This document shows, piece after piece, positions 25,055-33,364 of a DNA stretch of 64,000 nucleotides. Each line of letters starts with the position of its first letter. Within the stretch, counting starts at the first letter, position 1. Where the stretch lies: contig JAPDQK010000005.1 of NCBI GenBank assembly GCA_034505955.1, forward strand, positions 80,855-144,854, read 5' to 3'. Under the pieces are notes generated by a model. The model ran no database searches and was not told the origin of the DNA. It saw only the letters and a program-made list of their open reading frames with translations. The position numbers were made by a program, and so were the translations under genes. Source of the stretch: Zhuqueibacter pondensis. GTDB lineage: Bacteria > Zhuqueibacterota > Zhuqueibacteria > Zhuqueibacterales > Zhuqueibacteraceae.

Positions 25055-26779
25055 ATGAAGCGGATCGATTTGACAATCCCCTGCGTTGTTGCTGCAGGAC
25101 TGCTGTTGTTTTTACACCTCGAGGAGGTCAGAGCTGGCGCTTCCGAATATCCCCAGCGGGCCAGGCACGGCATGGTGGTATCGTCCCATTATCTCGCCTC
25201 AAAAGCCGGCGTTGAAATAATGAAAAAAGGTGGGAATGCCGTGGATGCCGCAATTGCCACGGGCTTTGCGCTGGCCGTGACGCACCCCTCCGCCGGAAAT
25301 ATTGGTGGAGGCGGCTTTATGATCGTTTATCTCAATAATGGACGAGTGACGGCCTTCGATTTTCGCGAGCAGGCGCCGGCGGCCGCACATGAGCGCATGT
25401 ATCTCGATGCGAACGGTAACTACATCGAAGGGTTGAATCATGAGGGTTACCTGGCCATTGGTGTGCCGGGGACGGTGGCGGGATTTTTTCTCGCGCACGA
25501 AAAATTCGGCAGCAAGCCGATGCGGGAGTTGATCGCACCCGCGATTGCACTCGCCGAAAAGGGATTTTCCCTCTCTTGGGCCCTTGCTGACGACTTCAAA
25601 GCACTGGCGAGAATTTTCAAAAAATATCCGGGTAGTGCAAAAGTTTTTCTCAAAAAAGACTCCTCGGCATACGAGCCGGGTGAACTCTGGCGCCAACCGG
25701 ACCTGGCCAAGACCCTGCGCCGGATTCAAAACAATGGCCGGGATGGATTTTACAAAGGAGAAACCGCGCGCCTGCTTGCTGATGAGATGCGTAAAAACGG
25801 CGGCTTGATTACTGAAACGGATCTCGCCAATTACAGGGCAAAAGAGCGCGAGCCAATTCATGGTACATATCGCGGTTATGATATTTACTCGATGTGCCCG
25901 CCCAGTTCCGGTGGTACCGTGTTGGTGGAGATGCTCAACCTCCTCGAAGGTTTTAATCTGCGCACCGCTGGCCACAACTCCGCTCTCCATCTCCATCTGA
26001 TGGCAGAGGCCATGCGCCGGGCTTATGCCGATCGCGCCCGTTATCTCGGCGATCCCGACTTCAATCCCGACATGCCGATCAGCCGGCTCATCTCCAAACC
26101 ATATGCCGAGCAATTACGGCGCAGCATTAGTTTGAACAAGGCTTCGCCGAGCGATCCGCTCGCCTTCAGCGATGCCTATGAAAGCACGGAGACCACGCAT
26201 TATTCGATTGTGGATCCTGCTGGCAATGCCGTGGTGGTCACTTATACCTTGGAGCATGGTTATGGCTCAAAAATTATCGCTGAAGGCACGGGTTTTCTGC
26301 TGAACAATGAAATGGGCGATTTCAATCCGTGGCCGGAACATACCGATTCGACGGGAATGATTGGCACCTCGCCGAATCTTGTGGCGCCGGGCAAACGCAT
26401 GCTCTCATCCATGACCCCGACGATTGTGGCGAAAGAGGGCAAGCCGTATTTGCTCATTGGCTCGCCAGGAGGCCGAACGATCATCAACACCGTGCTGCAA
26501 GTGATCGTCAATGTGATTGATTTTGACATGGACATCGCGGAAGCCATCGCTGCCCCGCGCATTCATCATCAGTGGCTGCCCAATGTTTTAAACATCGAAG
26601 AGTTTGGTACAACCAAAGATTCCCAACGGTTGCTGGAAATGATGGGGCATCGGGTCAAAGTTTCCAACTCTTCGCGCAGCCAGGGCAGCGCCATGGGAAT
26701 TATGATTGATCCTGTCACCGGATTACGACTGGGGGCGGCGGATCCCCGCGCGGCAGATGCGGCTGCCGTGGGTTTCTGA
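25055..26779 (+). CDS. ggt: Gamma-glutamyltransferase (glutathione hydrolase)
   Basis: A 574-residue N-terminal-nucleophile hydrolase that cleaves gamma-glutamyl amides such as glutathione in the periplasm. Seen: signal peptide, EIMKKGGNAVDAAIATGFAL, GNIGGGGFMIVY, the autocleavage site before the catalytic Thr in STETTHYSIVDPAGN, and the late motif IGSPGGRTIINTVLQ. The ATG at 25055 lies just after GAGAGGA; a GTG at 25019 is possible. It is a single-gene unit between a terminator and a hexamer-repeat block. Cephalosporin acylases share the fold but not these motifs. Confidence 0.94.
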   Translation: MKRIDLTIPCVVAAGLLLFLHLEEVRAGASEYPQRARHGMVVSSHYLASKAGVEIMKKGGNAVDAAIATGFALAVTHPSAGNIGGGGFMIVYLNNGRVTAFDFREQAPAAAHERMYLDANGNYIEGLNHEGYLAIGVPGTVAGFFLAHEKFGSKPMRELIAPAIALAEKGFSLSWALADDFKALARIFKKYPGSAKVFLKKDSSAYEPGELWRQPDLAKTLRRIQNNGRDGFYKGETARLLADEMRKNGGLITETDLANYRAKEREPIHGTYRGYDIYSMCPPSSGGTVLVEMLNLLEGFNLRTAGHNSALHLHLMAEAMRRAYADRARYLGDPDFNPDMPISRLISKPYAEQLRRSISLNKASPSDPLAFSDAYESTETTHYSIVDPAGNAVVVTYTLEHGYGSKIIAEGTGFLLNNEMGDFNPWPEHTDSTGMIGTSPNLVAPGKRMLSSMTPTIVAKEGKPYLLIGSPGGRTIINTVLQVIVNVIDFDMDIAEAIAAPRIHHQWLPNVLNIEEFGTTKDSQRLLEMMGHRVKVSNSSRSQGSAMGIMIDPVTGLRLGAADPRAADAAAVGF

Positions 26780-26786
26780 GGTCAAT

Positions 26787-26880
26787 ACCTCTTGCTCGTA
26801 CTCTTACTACAGCTTGATCTTTCACGGATCTCGAAAACAAGCATGACCGGTACGAGCAAGAGCCGCATAGGACAAGAGTA
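26787..26880. repeat. Hexamer-based palindromic repeat, block 3
   Basis: ctcttgctcgtactctta (26789-26806) and, some 45 bases later, ggtacgagcaagagcc and acaagagtat form an imperfect inverted repeat of the same GAGTAN/GAGCAN hexamers as the blocks at 11.7 and 19.2 kb. It lies between ggt and the small membrane protein gene. Confidence 0.7.
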
Positions 26881-26897
26881 TTTTAGGAGGAAGCAAA

Positions 26898-27284
26898 ATG
26901 CATGACGTGATCGACCGGCTGAAGGAGCAGCCTTTCAATCTCTCGCTGTTTTTACTGATCATTGTTCTCGGCATGTGGATCGGCAGCGCCATCGCCAAGT
27001 CCAGACCGTGGCCGATTTTTACACTTTATGTCACCGAACTGATGACCGGGCTGTTTCTCGGCTTGCTCATCGGCTTTGCGCTGACGTTCCATTTTTTTAC
27101 CGGAATACTGAGCATCGGCACTCTCACCATGGGCATCGTCTCAATCTTCAATGCTCCGAAGGAGAAAAAGCTTGCCCGGGTGTTGGCGGTCAGCGTGCTT
27201 TTGCTCAGCGCCATTTTGGTGTATTGGTTGAATTGGGAAGATTTGGGATATTTGCTCGACACCATCATCGAGGATTTTCAATGA
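26898..27284 (+). CDS. Small membrane protein with about four helices
   Basis: A 128-residue protein after TTAGGAGGAAGC. Hydrophobic segments at about 15-32, 48-66, 70-86 and 95-112 suggest a polytopic inner-membrane protein. No family recognised. Its stop TGA overlaps the ATG of the macro-domain gene (CAATGATG), so the two are translationally coupled. The partner's ADP-ribose chemistry gives no clear hint about this protein's job. Confidence 0.75.
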   Translation: MHDVIDRLKEQPFNLSLFLLIIVLGMWIGSAIAKSRPWPIFTLYVTELMTGLFLGLLIGFALTFHFFTGILSIGTLTMGIVSIFNAPKEKKLARVLAVSVLLLSAILVYWLNWEDLGYLLDTIIEDFQ

Positions 27285-27823
27285 TGACCACCTTGATTCA
27301 TCATACCGACCTCGTGCTGGTTGCCGGTGACCTCACCGAGCAAACGACCGAGGCGATCGTCAATCCGGCGAATTCCGCGCTGCAGCTCGGCGGTGGCGTG
27401 GCCGGTGCCATTCGCCGCAAGGGAGGACCCAAAATTCAAGAAGAGTGTGACAAAATCGGCGGCACACCCGTGGGCACGGCAGTCATCACCACCGGCGGCA
27501 ATCTGAAAGCCAGACATGTCATTCACGCCGTTGGCCCGCGCATGGGCGAAGGCGATGAAGACCGCAAATTGCGCAACGCCACGCTCAATTCGCTCAAACT
27601 TGCCGACCAGCACAAGCTGAAAAGCATCTCCTTTCCCGCGATTTCCACCGGAATTTTCGGCTACCCGATCGACCGCTGCGCCGAAGTCATGCTGACCGCG
27701 ACGATCGGTTATTTGCGCGGCAAAACCGGCTTGGAAAAAGTCGTGTTTTGTTTGTGGGGCGAAGAGGCGTATCGGACTTTTGAAAAGACTCTCAAATTGA
27801 TGACTGAAGGCGAGCGGGATTGA
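27281..27823 (+). CDS. Macro-domain protein (O-acetyl-ADP-ribose deacetylase type)
   Basis: A 180-residue macro domain that binds ADP-ribose derivatives. Seen: VAGDLTEQTTEAIVNPANS, the LGGGVAGAIRRKGG loop, HVIHAVGPR, and SFPAISTGIFGYP for the phosphate loop, in the standard order. The start at 27281 (ATGATG) overlaps the upstream stop. A longer same-frame extension through the previous gene is an artefact. MacroD-type deacetylases fit best; the physiological substrate is unknown. Confidence 0.92.
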   Translation: MMTTLIHHTDLVLVAGDLTEQTTEAIVNPANSALQLGGGVAGAIRRKGGPKIQEECDKIGGTPVGTAVITTGGNLKARHVIHAVGPRMGEGDEDRKLRNATLNSLKLADQHKLKSISFPAISTGIFGYPIDRCAEVMLTATIGYLRGKTGLEKVVFCLWGEEAYRTFEKTLKLMTEGERD

Positions 27824-28090
27824 GATGGGGTCGTTTTTCAAGTTCATCGATTGAAGCCAGAAGTAAGAGCTTTTTCGCAGTATCAAGAGATCCGGTGAGC
27901 GGCAGCCGCGCACGTTCTGAAGGGCTTGGTGTCGATCTGCCTGTCGAGGGGACGACCTGATTCCAATTTTTATATTGACTGCTGTTTTGCATAACCGTAC
28001 ATTATACTTACTCGTGTAGCCAACTTTTCAGGAACAGGAATCCCTTAAACTCGCCATGGGATCGAACCTCAGCCGCCACTGATTCGACTA

Positions 28091-28759
28091 ATGAATGTTG
28101 TGAACCAAAAAATCCCCGAGCTCATTCTCGTTTCCACCTCGTCCTATCGGCGCAAGCTTCTCGAACAACTCGGGCTGCCCTTTCGTGCGGTCGCACCAAA
28201 ATTTGAGGAAAACCATCTCGACTTTTCCGATCCTCGGGACTTGGTCAAAGCTCTCTCCCGCGGCAAAGCGATGAGTGTCGCTGGAGAGTTTCCCAATGCC
28301 ATTTTGATCGGCTCGGATCAGGCGGTTTGGTTTGATGGTAAGATTCTTGGGAAACCAGGAAATGCTGTGCGTGCGTTGGAACAATTGCAACGCTTGCGTG
28401 GTAAGTTGCACAAGTTTTATATGGGGCTGTTTCTCTATCACACGGGCATAAAGCAATCGCAGGAGTTTCTCGTTTCCGGCTCTGCCTCCCTTCGCCGTGA
28501 TTTGACGGATGAGGAATTGCGAGCTTATATTGAGCTGGATAAACCCTTTGATTGTGCCGGCGCCGCCAAGATCGAAGGCCGGGGATTGATGCTCTATGAA
28601 ACTCTGATTTGTGACGACTGGAGTGCCATCATCGGGCTACCGTTGATGACGTTGACCACGGGGCTGCGGAAGTGGGGGTATCCGATTTTTTTGCAAAGCA
28701 AGCCACATAAGGAGATGACAGTATGGTCAGCACCTACACCGCCAAGTATACAAAAATAA
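28091..28759 (+). CDS. Maf-family nucleotide pyrophosphatase (YceF-like)
   Basis: A 222-residue Maf protein. Seen: LVSTSSYRRKLLEQLGLPF, the Glu-rich metal site FEENHLDFSD, IGSDQAVWFDGKILGKPG and CAGAAKIEGRGLMLYE, in the order of the YceF (m7GTP pyrophosphatase) subgroup rather than the dTTP-cleaving YhdE subgroup. The C-terminal ~20 residues beyond ...IFLQSKPH are not typical. The hicB start lies inside its last 37 bases, so the tail may be altered by the toxin-antitoxin insertion. Confidence 0.85.
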   Translation: MNVVNQKIPELILVSTSSYRRKLLEQLGLPFRAVAPKFEENHLDFSDPRDLVKALSRGKAMSVAGEFPNAILIGSDQAVWFDGKILGKPGNAVRALEQLQRLRGKLHKFYMGLFLYHTGIKQSQEFLVSGSASLRRDLTDEELRAYIELDKPFDCAGAAKIEGRGLMLYETLICDDWSAIIGLPLMTLTTGLRKWGYPIFLQSKPHKEMTVWSAPTPPSIQK

Positions 28760-28941
28760 GCTCTGGCTATATGGGACAGTTGGTAGAATGGCCGGAGGTG
28801 GTAACCGAGGGAAAAACCTTGGAAGAGTGCAGAGAAATGTTGGAAGATGCTGTACGTGAAATGATAACAGCGTATCGACAGCAAAATAAGGAAATCCCTC
28901 TTGGGAGAGCCCTGCTGGAGCAAATACCTGTCGAGGTATGA
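28723..28941 (+). CDS. hicB: HicB-type antitoxin (module 1)
   Basis: A 72-residue HicB-like protein: a partial RNase H fold with GYMGQLVEWPEVVTEGKTLE, then EMLEDAVREMITAYR and a short acidic tail. Antitoxins of this type bind HicA and repress their promoter. Its ATG overlaps the end of the yceF-like gene, and it stands one base before the hicA gene. In this module the antitoxin comes first, the reverse of module 2. There is no added DNA-binding helix-turn-helix in this short protein. Confidence 0.85.
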   Translation: MVSTYTAKYTKISSGYMGQLVEWPEVVTEGKTLEECREMLEDAVREMITAYRQQNKEIPLGRALLEQIPVEV

Positions 28942-28942
28942 T

Positions 28943-29125
28943 ATGTCGGTAAAGCGCCGTGACTTGTATTTCGAGGAGAATGGATTTTATCTGTTACGTG
29001 AAGGTAAGAAACATTCTATTTACACAAATAACGAAAAGACAGTACCGATCAAAAGGCATCGTATAATTGATAGGATAACGGCCAATGAGCTGTGCAAACA
29101 GGCGGGATTGAGACCGAAATTCTGA
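28943..29125 (+). CDS. hicA: HicA-type mRNA interferase toxin (module 1)
   Basis: A 60-residue double-stranded-RNA-binding-fold toxin: MSVKRRDLYFEENGFYLLRE, the catalytic His in GKKHSIY, TVPIKRHRIIDRITANELCK. It degrades mRNA when not bound by HicB. The ATG at 28943 follows the hicB stop by one base, implying translational coupling. A longer frame from 28901 is not needed. Confidence 0.87.
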   Translation: MSVKRRDLYFEENGFYLLREGKKHSIYTNNEKTVPIKRHRIIDRITANELCKQAGLRPKF

Positions 29126-29446
29126 TGACACTGACCGCGGCTCTTCGTTGGGGAGTATTCGATCTTTTGCCGATGCCGGCCCGCTCATCCATTTGACAGA
29201 AATCGGCTGTTTGTCGCTCCTGACCATCTTTGAGACCCTGCATCTTAACGATGCGGTAGGGTCTGAAACCATTGAGCGGAAAGGAGTTTTCGATTAGGCA
29301 AAAATCGGGTTTTGTCGATATATATAAAACTGATCAAGTCGTTATGGATGGCTCCTTAGAAGCATGAATCGAAAGACCAAGCAATAAATATTCTCGGCAT
29401 CTCTGCATTAGGTTGAACGGGTACACTTTGACAGCAAAGAAAAAAT
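29126..29446. other. Gap between the two HicAB modules, with a stable hairpin
   Basis: No gene is seen in 321 bases. At 29233-29264 AGACCCTGCATC and GATGCGGTAGGGTCT form a two-part stem with a 5-base loop, not followed by T's, so it is a hairpin of unknown role rather than an obvious terminator. The 29400-29446 part probably holds the module 2 promoter. Confidence 0.45.
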
Positions 29447-29701
29447 ATGGCGCGACCTGAAAAAGTGCTGGGACAAATTTTGCGCGGCACGTCTGATGCT
29501 GACATTTCTTTTTCAGAAATGTGTCAGTTGCTACGGAAGCTGGGTTTTGATGAACGGATTCGAGGCAGCCACCACATTTTTACACAGGAAGGTGTAGAGG
29601 AAATCTTGAATCTACAACCTAAAGGTGCGAAGGCAAAACCGTATCAAGTTAAACAAGTTCGCAACATAATTCTTAAATATAAGCTGGGAGTTTTACGATG
29701 A
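29447..29701 (+). CDS. hicA: HicA-type toxin (module 2)
   Basis: An 84-residue protein: FSEMCQLLRKLGFDERIRG, catalytic GSHHIFTQ, ILNLQPKGAKAKPYQVKQVR and a basic C-terminus. GSHHIF and KPYQVKQVR place it in the longer HicA subgroup. The toxin precedes the antitoxin and overlaps its start by four bases (ATGA). Confidence 0.86.
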   Translation: MARPEKVLGQILRGTSDADISFSEMCQLLRKLGFDERIRGSHHIFTQEGVEEILNLQPKGAKAKPYQVKQVRNIILKYKLGVLR

Positions 29702-29907
29702 TTCGGTATGAAGTGATTATATATTGGAGCGATGAGGACGAAGCCTTTATCGCAGAAGTCCCCGAGCTGCCCGGTTGCATGGCAGACGGCGCCACCTATC
29801 AAGAAGCGTTGGCCAATCTGGAAGTGGTAATTCAAGAATGGATCGAAACGGCCAGAGAACTGGGCCGTCCCATTCCTGAACCCAAAGGACGTTTGGTGTA
29901 TGCATAG
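29698..29907 (+). CDS. hicB: HicB-type antitoxin (module 2)
   Basis: A 69-residue HicB: YEVIIYWSDEDEAFIAEVPE, then LPGCMADGATYQEALANLE, matching the HicB core, with a tail PIPEPKGRLVYA as in other short HicB proteins. It overlaps the hicA stop (ATGA). No helix-turn-helix. Module 2 thus has the classical hicA-hicB order, opposite to module 1. Confidence 0.87.
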   Translation: MIRYEVIIYWSDEDEAFIAEVPELPGCMADGATYQEALANLEVVIQEWIETARELGRPIPEPKGRLVYA

Positions 29908-29969
29908 GGCGCGCTTGTTTTAGGGATAAACAAGCCAGCCCGCAGATGAACAAAGACCTAAGGACAAAA

Positions 29970-31790
29970 ATGCCAATCAACATCCTCGGCATCTCCGCCT
30001 TCTATCACGACAGCGCTGCCTGTTTGGTGCGCGACGGCGAAATCATTGCCGCCGCTCAGGAAGAGCGCTACACCCGGAAAAAACACGACTTCAATTTCCC
30101 CACGAACGCCATCCGCTACTGTTTGCAAGAAGGCGATCTGGAAGCTTCGCAGCTCGACTTCGTGGCCTTTTATGACAAACCCTTCATTAAATTCGAACGC
30201 CTGCTGATGACCTACTTGGCGTATGCACCGCGCGGCCTCAAATCGTTCATCATGGCCATGCCCTTGTGGCTGAAGAGCAAGCTGTGGATGCGAGAGTACA
30301 TCAAAAAAGAGCTTGGCTACGAAGGCAAAATCATCTTCCCCGAGCATCATGAGTCGCACGCGGCCTCGGCGTTCTACCCGTCGCCATATAAAGAAGCGGC
30401 GATTCTGACCATCGACGGCGTCGGCGAGTGGTGCACTGCCAGTTACGGCATCGGCCGCGACAACGAGATCGAGCTTTTCGCCGAACTGAAATTCCCGCAC
30501 TCGCTTGGTCTCTTGTATTCGGCTTTCACGTATTTCACCGGCTTCAAAGTCAACTCCGGCGAATATAAAGTCATGGGACTGGCGCCTTATGGTGAGCCCA
30601 AATACGTGGACGTGATCTTGAACGAGCTGATCGATCTCAAAGAAGATGGCTCGTTCAAAATGAACATGAAGTATTTCAACTACTGCGCCGGCTTGACCAT
30701 GACCAACGACCGCTTTGCCAAGCTCTTTGGCGGCCCACCGCGCAAGCCGGAAACCAAATTGACGCAACGCGAGATGGATTTGGCCCGCTCCATTCAAGAG
30801 GTGACCGAGGAGATCATGCTGCGCATGGCGCGCCACGTGCACAAAGAAACGGGCATGAAGTATTTGGTTCTCGCCGGCGGTGTGGCGCTCAATTGTGTCG
30901 GTAACGGCCGTATTCTGCGCGAGGCCCCGTTTGCGGATATTTGGATTCAACCGGCGGCCGGTGATGCCGGCGGCGCACTCGGCGCAGCGCTTTATACCTG
31001 GTATCGTTATCTGGGAAACCAACGCGAATTGCGCCAGGATGGTCGGGATTTTCAGCGAGGTTCGTATTTGGGACCGGAATACAGCAACGCCGAAATCGAG
31101 GCGTTTTTGCAGGCGCGGCAAATACCGTACAGGAAACTCTCCGATGCGGAGATTCCAACGACGATCGCGGAATTGATCGCCCAAGAGCATGTCATTGGCT
31201 GGTTTCAGGGCCGCATGGAATTTGGTCCGCGCGCGCTCGGCAGCCGCAGCATCATCGGCGACGCGCGCTCTCCGATGATGCAGTCGGTGATGAACCTGAA
31301 AATCAAATTCCGCGAGAGCTTCCGGCCGTTTGCGCCTTCGGTGCTGGCCGAGCACGTGTCTGATTATTTCCAACTGGATCGCGAAAGCCCGTACATGCTG
31401 CTGGTGGCGCCGGTCTTGGAAAAATGGCGGACCGGAGAAAAGGAGGATGGCGCCTGGGGTATTGACAAGCTGAAAATTGCCCGTTCCTCCATCCCGGCAG
31501 TTACGCACGTGGATTACTCGGCGCGAATTCAGACCGTCAACAAGGATGATCATCCCCTGTATTATGACATGATCAAGGCGTTTCGTGACAAGACCGGCTG
31601 CCCGGTGATCATCAACACCTCGTTCAACGTCCGCGGCGAGCCGATTGTCTGCTCGCCCGAGCATGCTTACTTGTGTTTCATGCGCACCAATATGGATTAT
31701 CTGATCATGGGTAATTTCTTGCTCGACAAAAAAGAACAGAAAACGCTCGAGCACGATATTGATTGGCAGAAGGAATTCGAGTTGGATTGA
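29970..31790 (+). CDS. Carbamoyltransferase of the NodU/CmcH/TobZ family
   Basis: A 606-residue enzyme that transfers a carbamoyl group from carbamoyl phosphate via carbamoyl-AMP. Seen: N-terminal Kae1-like domain starting INILGISAFYHDSAACLV, the metal motif HHESHAASAFYPS, LTIDGVGEW and GGVALNCVGNG, and the YrdC-like C-terminal half with GPRALGSRSIIGDAR and SFRPFAPSVLAEH. The ATG at 29970 follows AAGGAC; an ATG at 29946 is possible. The following SxtJ and DUF5989 genes form a recurring trio with it; the acceptor (sugar or small molecule) is unknown. Confidence 0.93.
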   Translation: MPINILGISAFYHDSAACLVRDGEIIAAAQEERYTRKKHDFNFPTNAIRYCLQEGDLEASQLDFVAFYDKPFIKFERLLMTYLAYAPRGLKSFIMAMPLWLKSKLWMREYIKKELGYEGKIIFPEHHESHAASAFYPSPYKEAAILTIDGVGEWCTASYGIGRDNEIELFAELKFPHSLGLLYSAFTYFTGFKVNSGEYKVMGLAPYGEPKYVDVILNELIDLKEDGSFKMNMKYFNYCAGLTMTNDRFAKLFGGPPRKPETKLTQREMDLARSIQEVTEEIMLRMARHVHKETGMKYLVLAGGVALNCVGNGRILREAPFADIWIQPAAGDAGGALGAALYTWYRYLGNQRELRQDGRDFQRGSYLGPEYSNAEIEAFLQARQIPYRKLSDAEIPTTIAELIAQEHVIGWFQGRMEFGPRALGSRSIIGDARSPMMQSVMNLKIKFRESFRPFAPSVLAEHVSDYFQLDRESPYMLLVAPVLEKWRTGEKEDGAWGIDKLKIARSSIPAVTHVDYSARIQTVNKDDHPLYYDMIKAFRDKTGCPVIINTSFNVRGEPIVCSPEHAYLCFMRTNMDYLIMGNFLLDKKEQKTLEHDIDWQKEFELD

Positions 31791-31988
31791 CTGGATGCTG
31801 GTTGCTTGATGCTCGATCCTGGTGGGTATATGCTTCCAAGTAACATGTCATGCCGGAGGCATCTTTTTCAGCAAAAGTACGTGCTCGATGCTGGAAAAGA
31901 CCTCTCCTGGGTGACACTTAGAATTACTTGGTGAACGAACTCCTTCAGGGAGTCAATCGCTGGATAGAAACAAGCAACCAGGATCCAG
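31791..31988. repeat. 198-bp element with 18-bp terminal inverted repeats
   Basis: CTGGATGCTGGTTGCTTG at 31791-31808 is matched by CAAGCAACCAGGATCCAG at 31971-31988, one mismatch in 18. Inside lies catgtcatgccggaggcatc, a motif that recurs at 52914 and 53300. No coding frame is visible. It sits between the carbamoyltransferase and SxtJ genes. Confidence 0.65.
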
Positions 31989-32033
31989 CAAAGGGCAACA
32001 TACCTGTATCCAAAATTTAGGATTTACTGACTT

Positions 32034-32450
32034 ATGCTCCTTGACGAAATTAAGAACCTCAAAGCCACTCCCAAAGAGCTTCGCAAGTTCGGCTTGACTA
32101 TCGGCATTTTTTTGCTTATTATCGCTGCATGGCTTTTCTGGAAACAACGGCCAGGCTTTCCGTATTTTGCGTATGCCGGCGGATGCTTCGCATTGATCGG
32201 ACTGATCCTGCCGATCCTGCTCAAGCCGGTTTACAAAGTCTGGATGATTTTTGCCATGGCCATGGGATTCGTCATGACCCGCGTGATTCTGACGGTTCTT
32301 TTCTTTGGCCTGTTCACGCCGATCGCATTGCTGGCAAAACTATTAGGCAAAGATCTGCTCGAACAGCGCTGGGACAAAAAAGCCACAACTTATTGGGTGA
32401 AGCGGCCGAAGACGCCTTTTGATCCGAAATCAGCGGAAAACATGTTTTGA
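32034..32450 (+). CDS. SxtJ-like membrane protein
   Basis: A 138-residue protein with about four hydrophobic helices (TIGIFLLIIAAWLFW, FAYAGGCFALIGLILPILL, VWMIFAMAMGFVMTRVILTV, FGLFTPIALLAKLLG) and a charged C-terminus with RWDKKATTYWVKR. The motif YWVKRPK is typical of SxtJ-type proteins encoded next to NodU-family carbamoyltransferases. A role in anchoring or exporting the carbamoylated product is inferred. It is separated from the previous gene by a 198-bp repeat element. Confidence 0.85.
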   Translation: MLLDEIKNLKATPKELRKFGLTIGIFLLIIAAWLFWKQRPGFPYFAYAGGCFALIGLILPILLKPVYKVWMIFAMAMGFVMTRVILTVLFFGLFTPIALLAKLLGKDLLEQRWDKKATTYWVKRPKTPFDPKSAENMF

Positions 32451-32462
32451 AGGGAGAACGAC

Positions 32463-32621
32463 ATGAGCAAACTTTCCATTCTTGCCGAATTTTGGGATTT
32501 CATGCGTGTACGCAAAAAATGGTGGTTGGGTCCGATTTTGGTCATCATGCTGTTGTTGAGCTTGTTGATTGTCCTGACACAAGGCTCGGCCCTGGCGCCA
32601 TTCATTTACACACTGTTTTAA
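32463..32621 (+). CDS. DUF5989-type small membrane protein
   Basis: A 52-residue protein read from the DNA: MSKLSILAEFWDFMRVRKKW then WLGPILVIMLLLSLLIVL and a tail ending APFIYTLF. The KKWW entry to one membrane helix and the QGSALAPFIYTLF tail are the hallmarks of DUF5989. GGGAGAACGAC precedes its ATG, 12 bases after the SxtJ stop. Its position after a carbamoyltransferase and SxtJ is the usual one. Function unknown. Confidence 0.85.
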   Translation: MSKLSILAEFWDFMRVRKKWWLGPILVIMLLLSLLIVLTQGSALAPFIYTLF

Positions 32622-33364
32622 CCCCGATAATTCATGAGCCATATTTTCAGGCTCGAGCCAATCCCGTGAGATAATCAGCGTAACAGTATCTCACGGGGTC
32701 GATTTATGCACCGCGTGAATTATCAGGGTTAAGGGAAACTTCACGACGTTTTGGTGGTTAAATTCGAAAACATGATGTCGATGCCGTCATAACTTGTCAG
32801 TTCAAATTTTTTTGAGCGAAACAATAACCGCACAGACGACGACTGCGCAGAGGGAAATGTAAATTTCCCCGGCGTGCGAAGCGCCTTGCCGGTTGAATAT
32901 CGTGTTGGGCTTGCAGTGGGCGCAGCCTTGGCTGTTTGACTCCTGGCCCGGGGATTGCAGATTTTCATGTTGTAATCCGGACCATGAGGCTTTCTTCTTG
33001 AAACAAATCCATATTTTTTGTAATATAATCTGTTATCGATTCCAGCGCGAGGATGGGCTTTTCTGCCTCAGGATGAAACATGGTGGTTCCGGCTGGAACA
33101 AATATTTTTGTGACCGACGAAGTTGAGAACGACGGTCTATGAGAGCGACGGCAACTGTTTTCTTCGGCAGCGCGCATCGTTTGGCGGACAATATCTTACC
33201 GAAGAAGGCACGACTGTGGCATCATGATCCGTGCAGGCTATGGCGCAATTCGATTAGCCAGTCTGCATGGAGGAGCCCCAAATATGAAAATGGGACTCGA
33301 GGGAGCGCTATAATTGGTCAAGGGATTGGAGTTATTTACCCAACGATCGACATCGAGAGAGAGC
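32622..33364. other. Repeat element and non-coding gap before mltD
   Basis: The first part holds copy 2 of the 99-bp palindrome. From 32740 to 33180 the minus strand carries short frames (for example one with PAGTTMFHPEAEKPILALES) without ribosome-binding sites, perhaps remnants of a lost gene. 33180-33364 shows nothing recognisable beyond the likely mltD promoter. Confidence 0.4.
32626..32724. repeat. 99-bp palindromic element, copy 2
   Basis: Same length and ends as the element at 1794-1892, in the opposite orientation: GATAATTCATGAG at one end and GCGTGAATTATC at the other, with ATCTCACGGGG and CCCGTGAGAT inside. It begins five bases after the DUF5989 stop. Confidence 0.85.

Noticed and set aside
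29958..31754. A ~600-codon minus-strand frame opposite the carbamoyltransferase gene
   Set aside because: Shadow of a clearly real gene; the composition (His/Arg-rich) is that of an antisense translation.
32741..33177. Short minus-strand frames downstream of copy 2 of the 99-bp element
   Set aside because: No start signals or motifs; at most the remains of an unknown gene.
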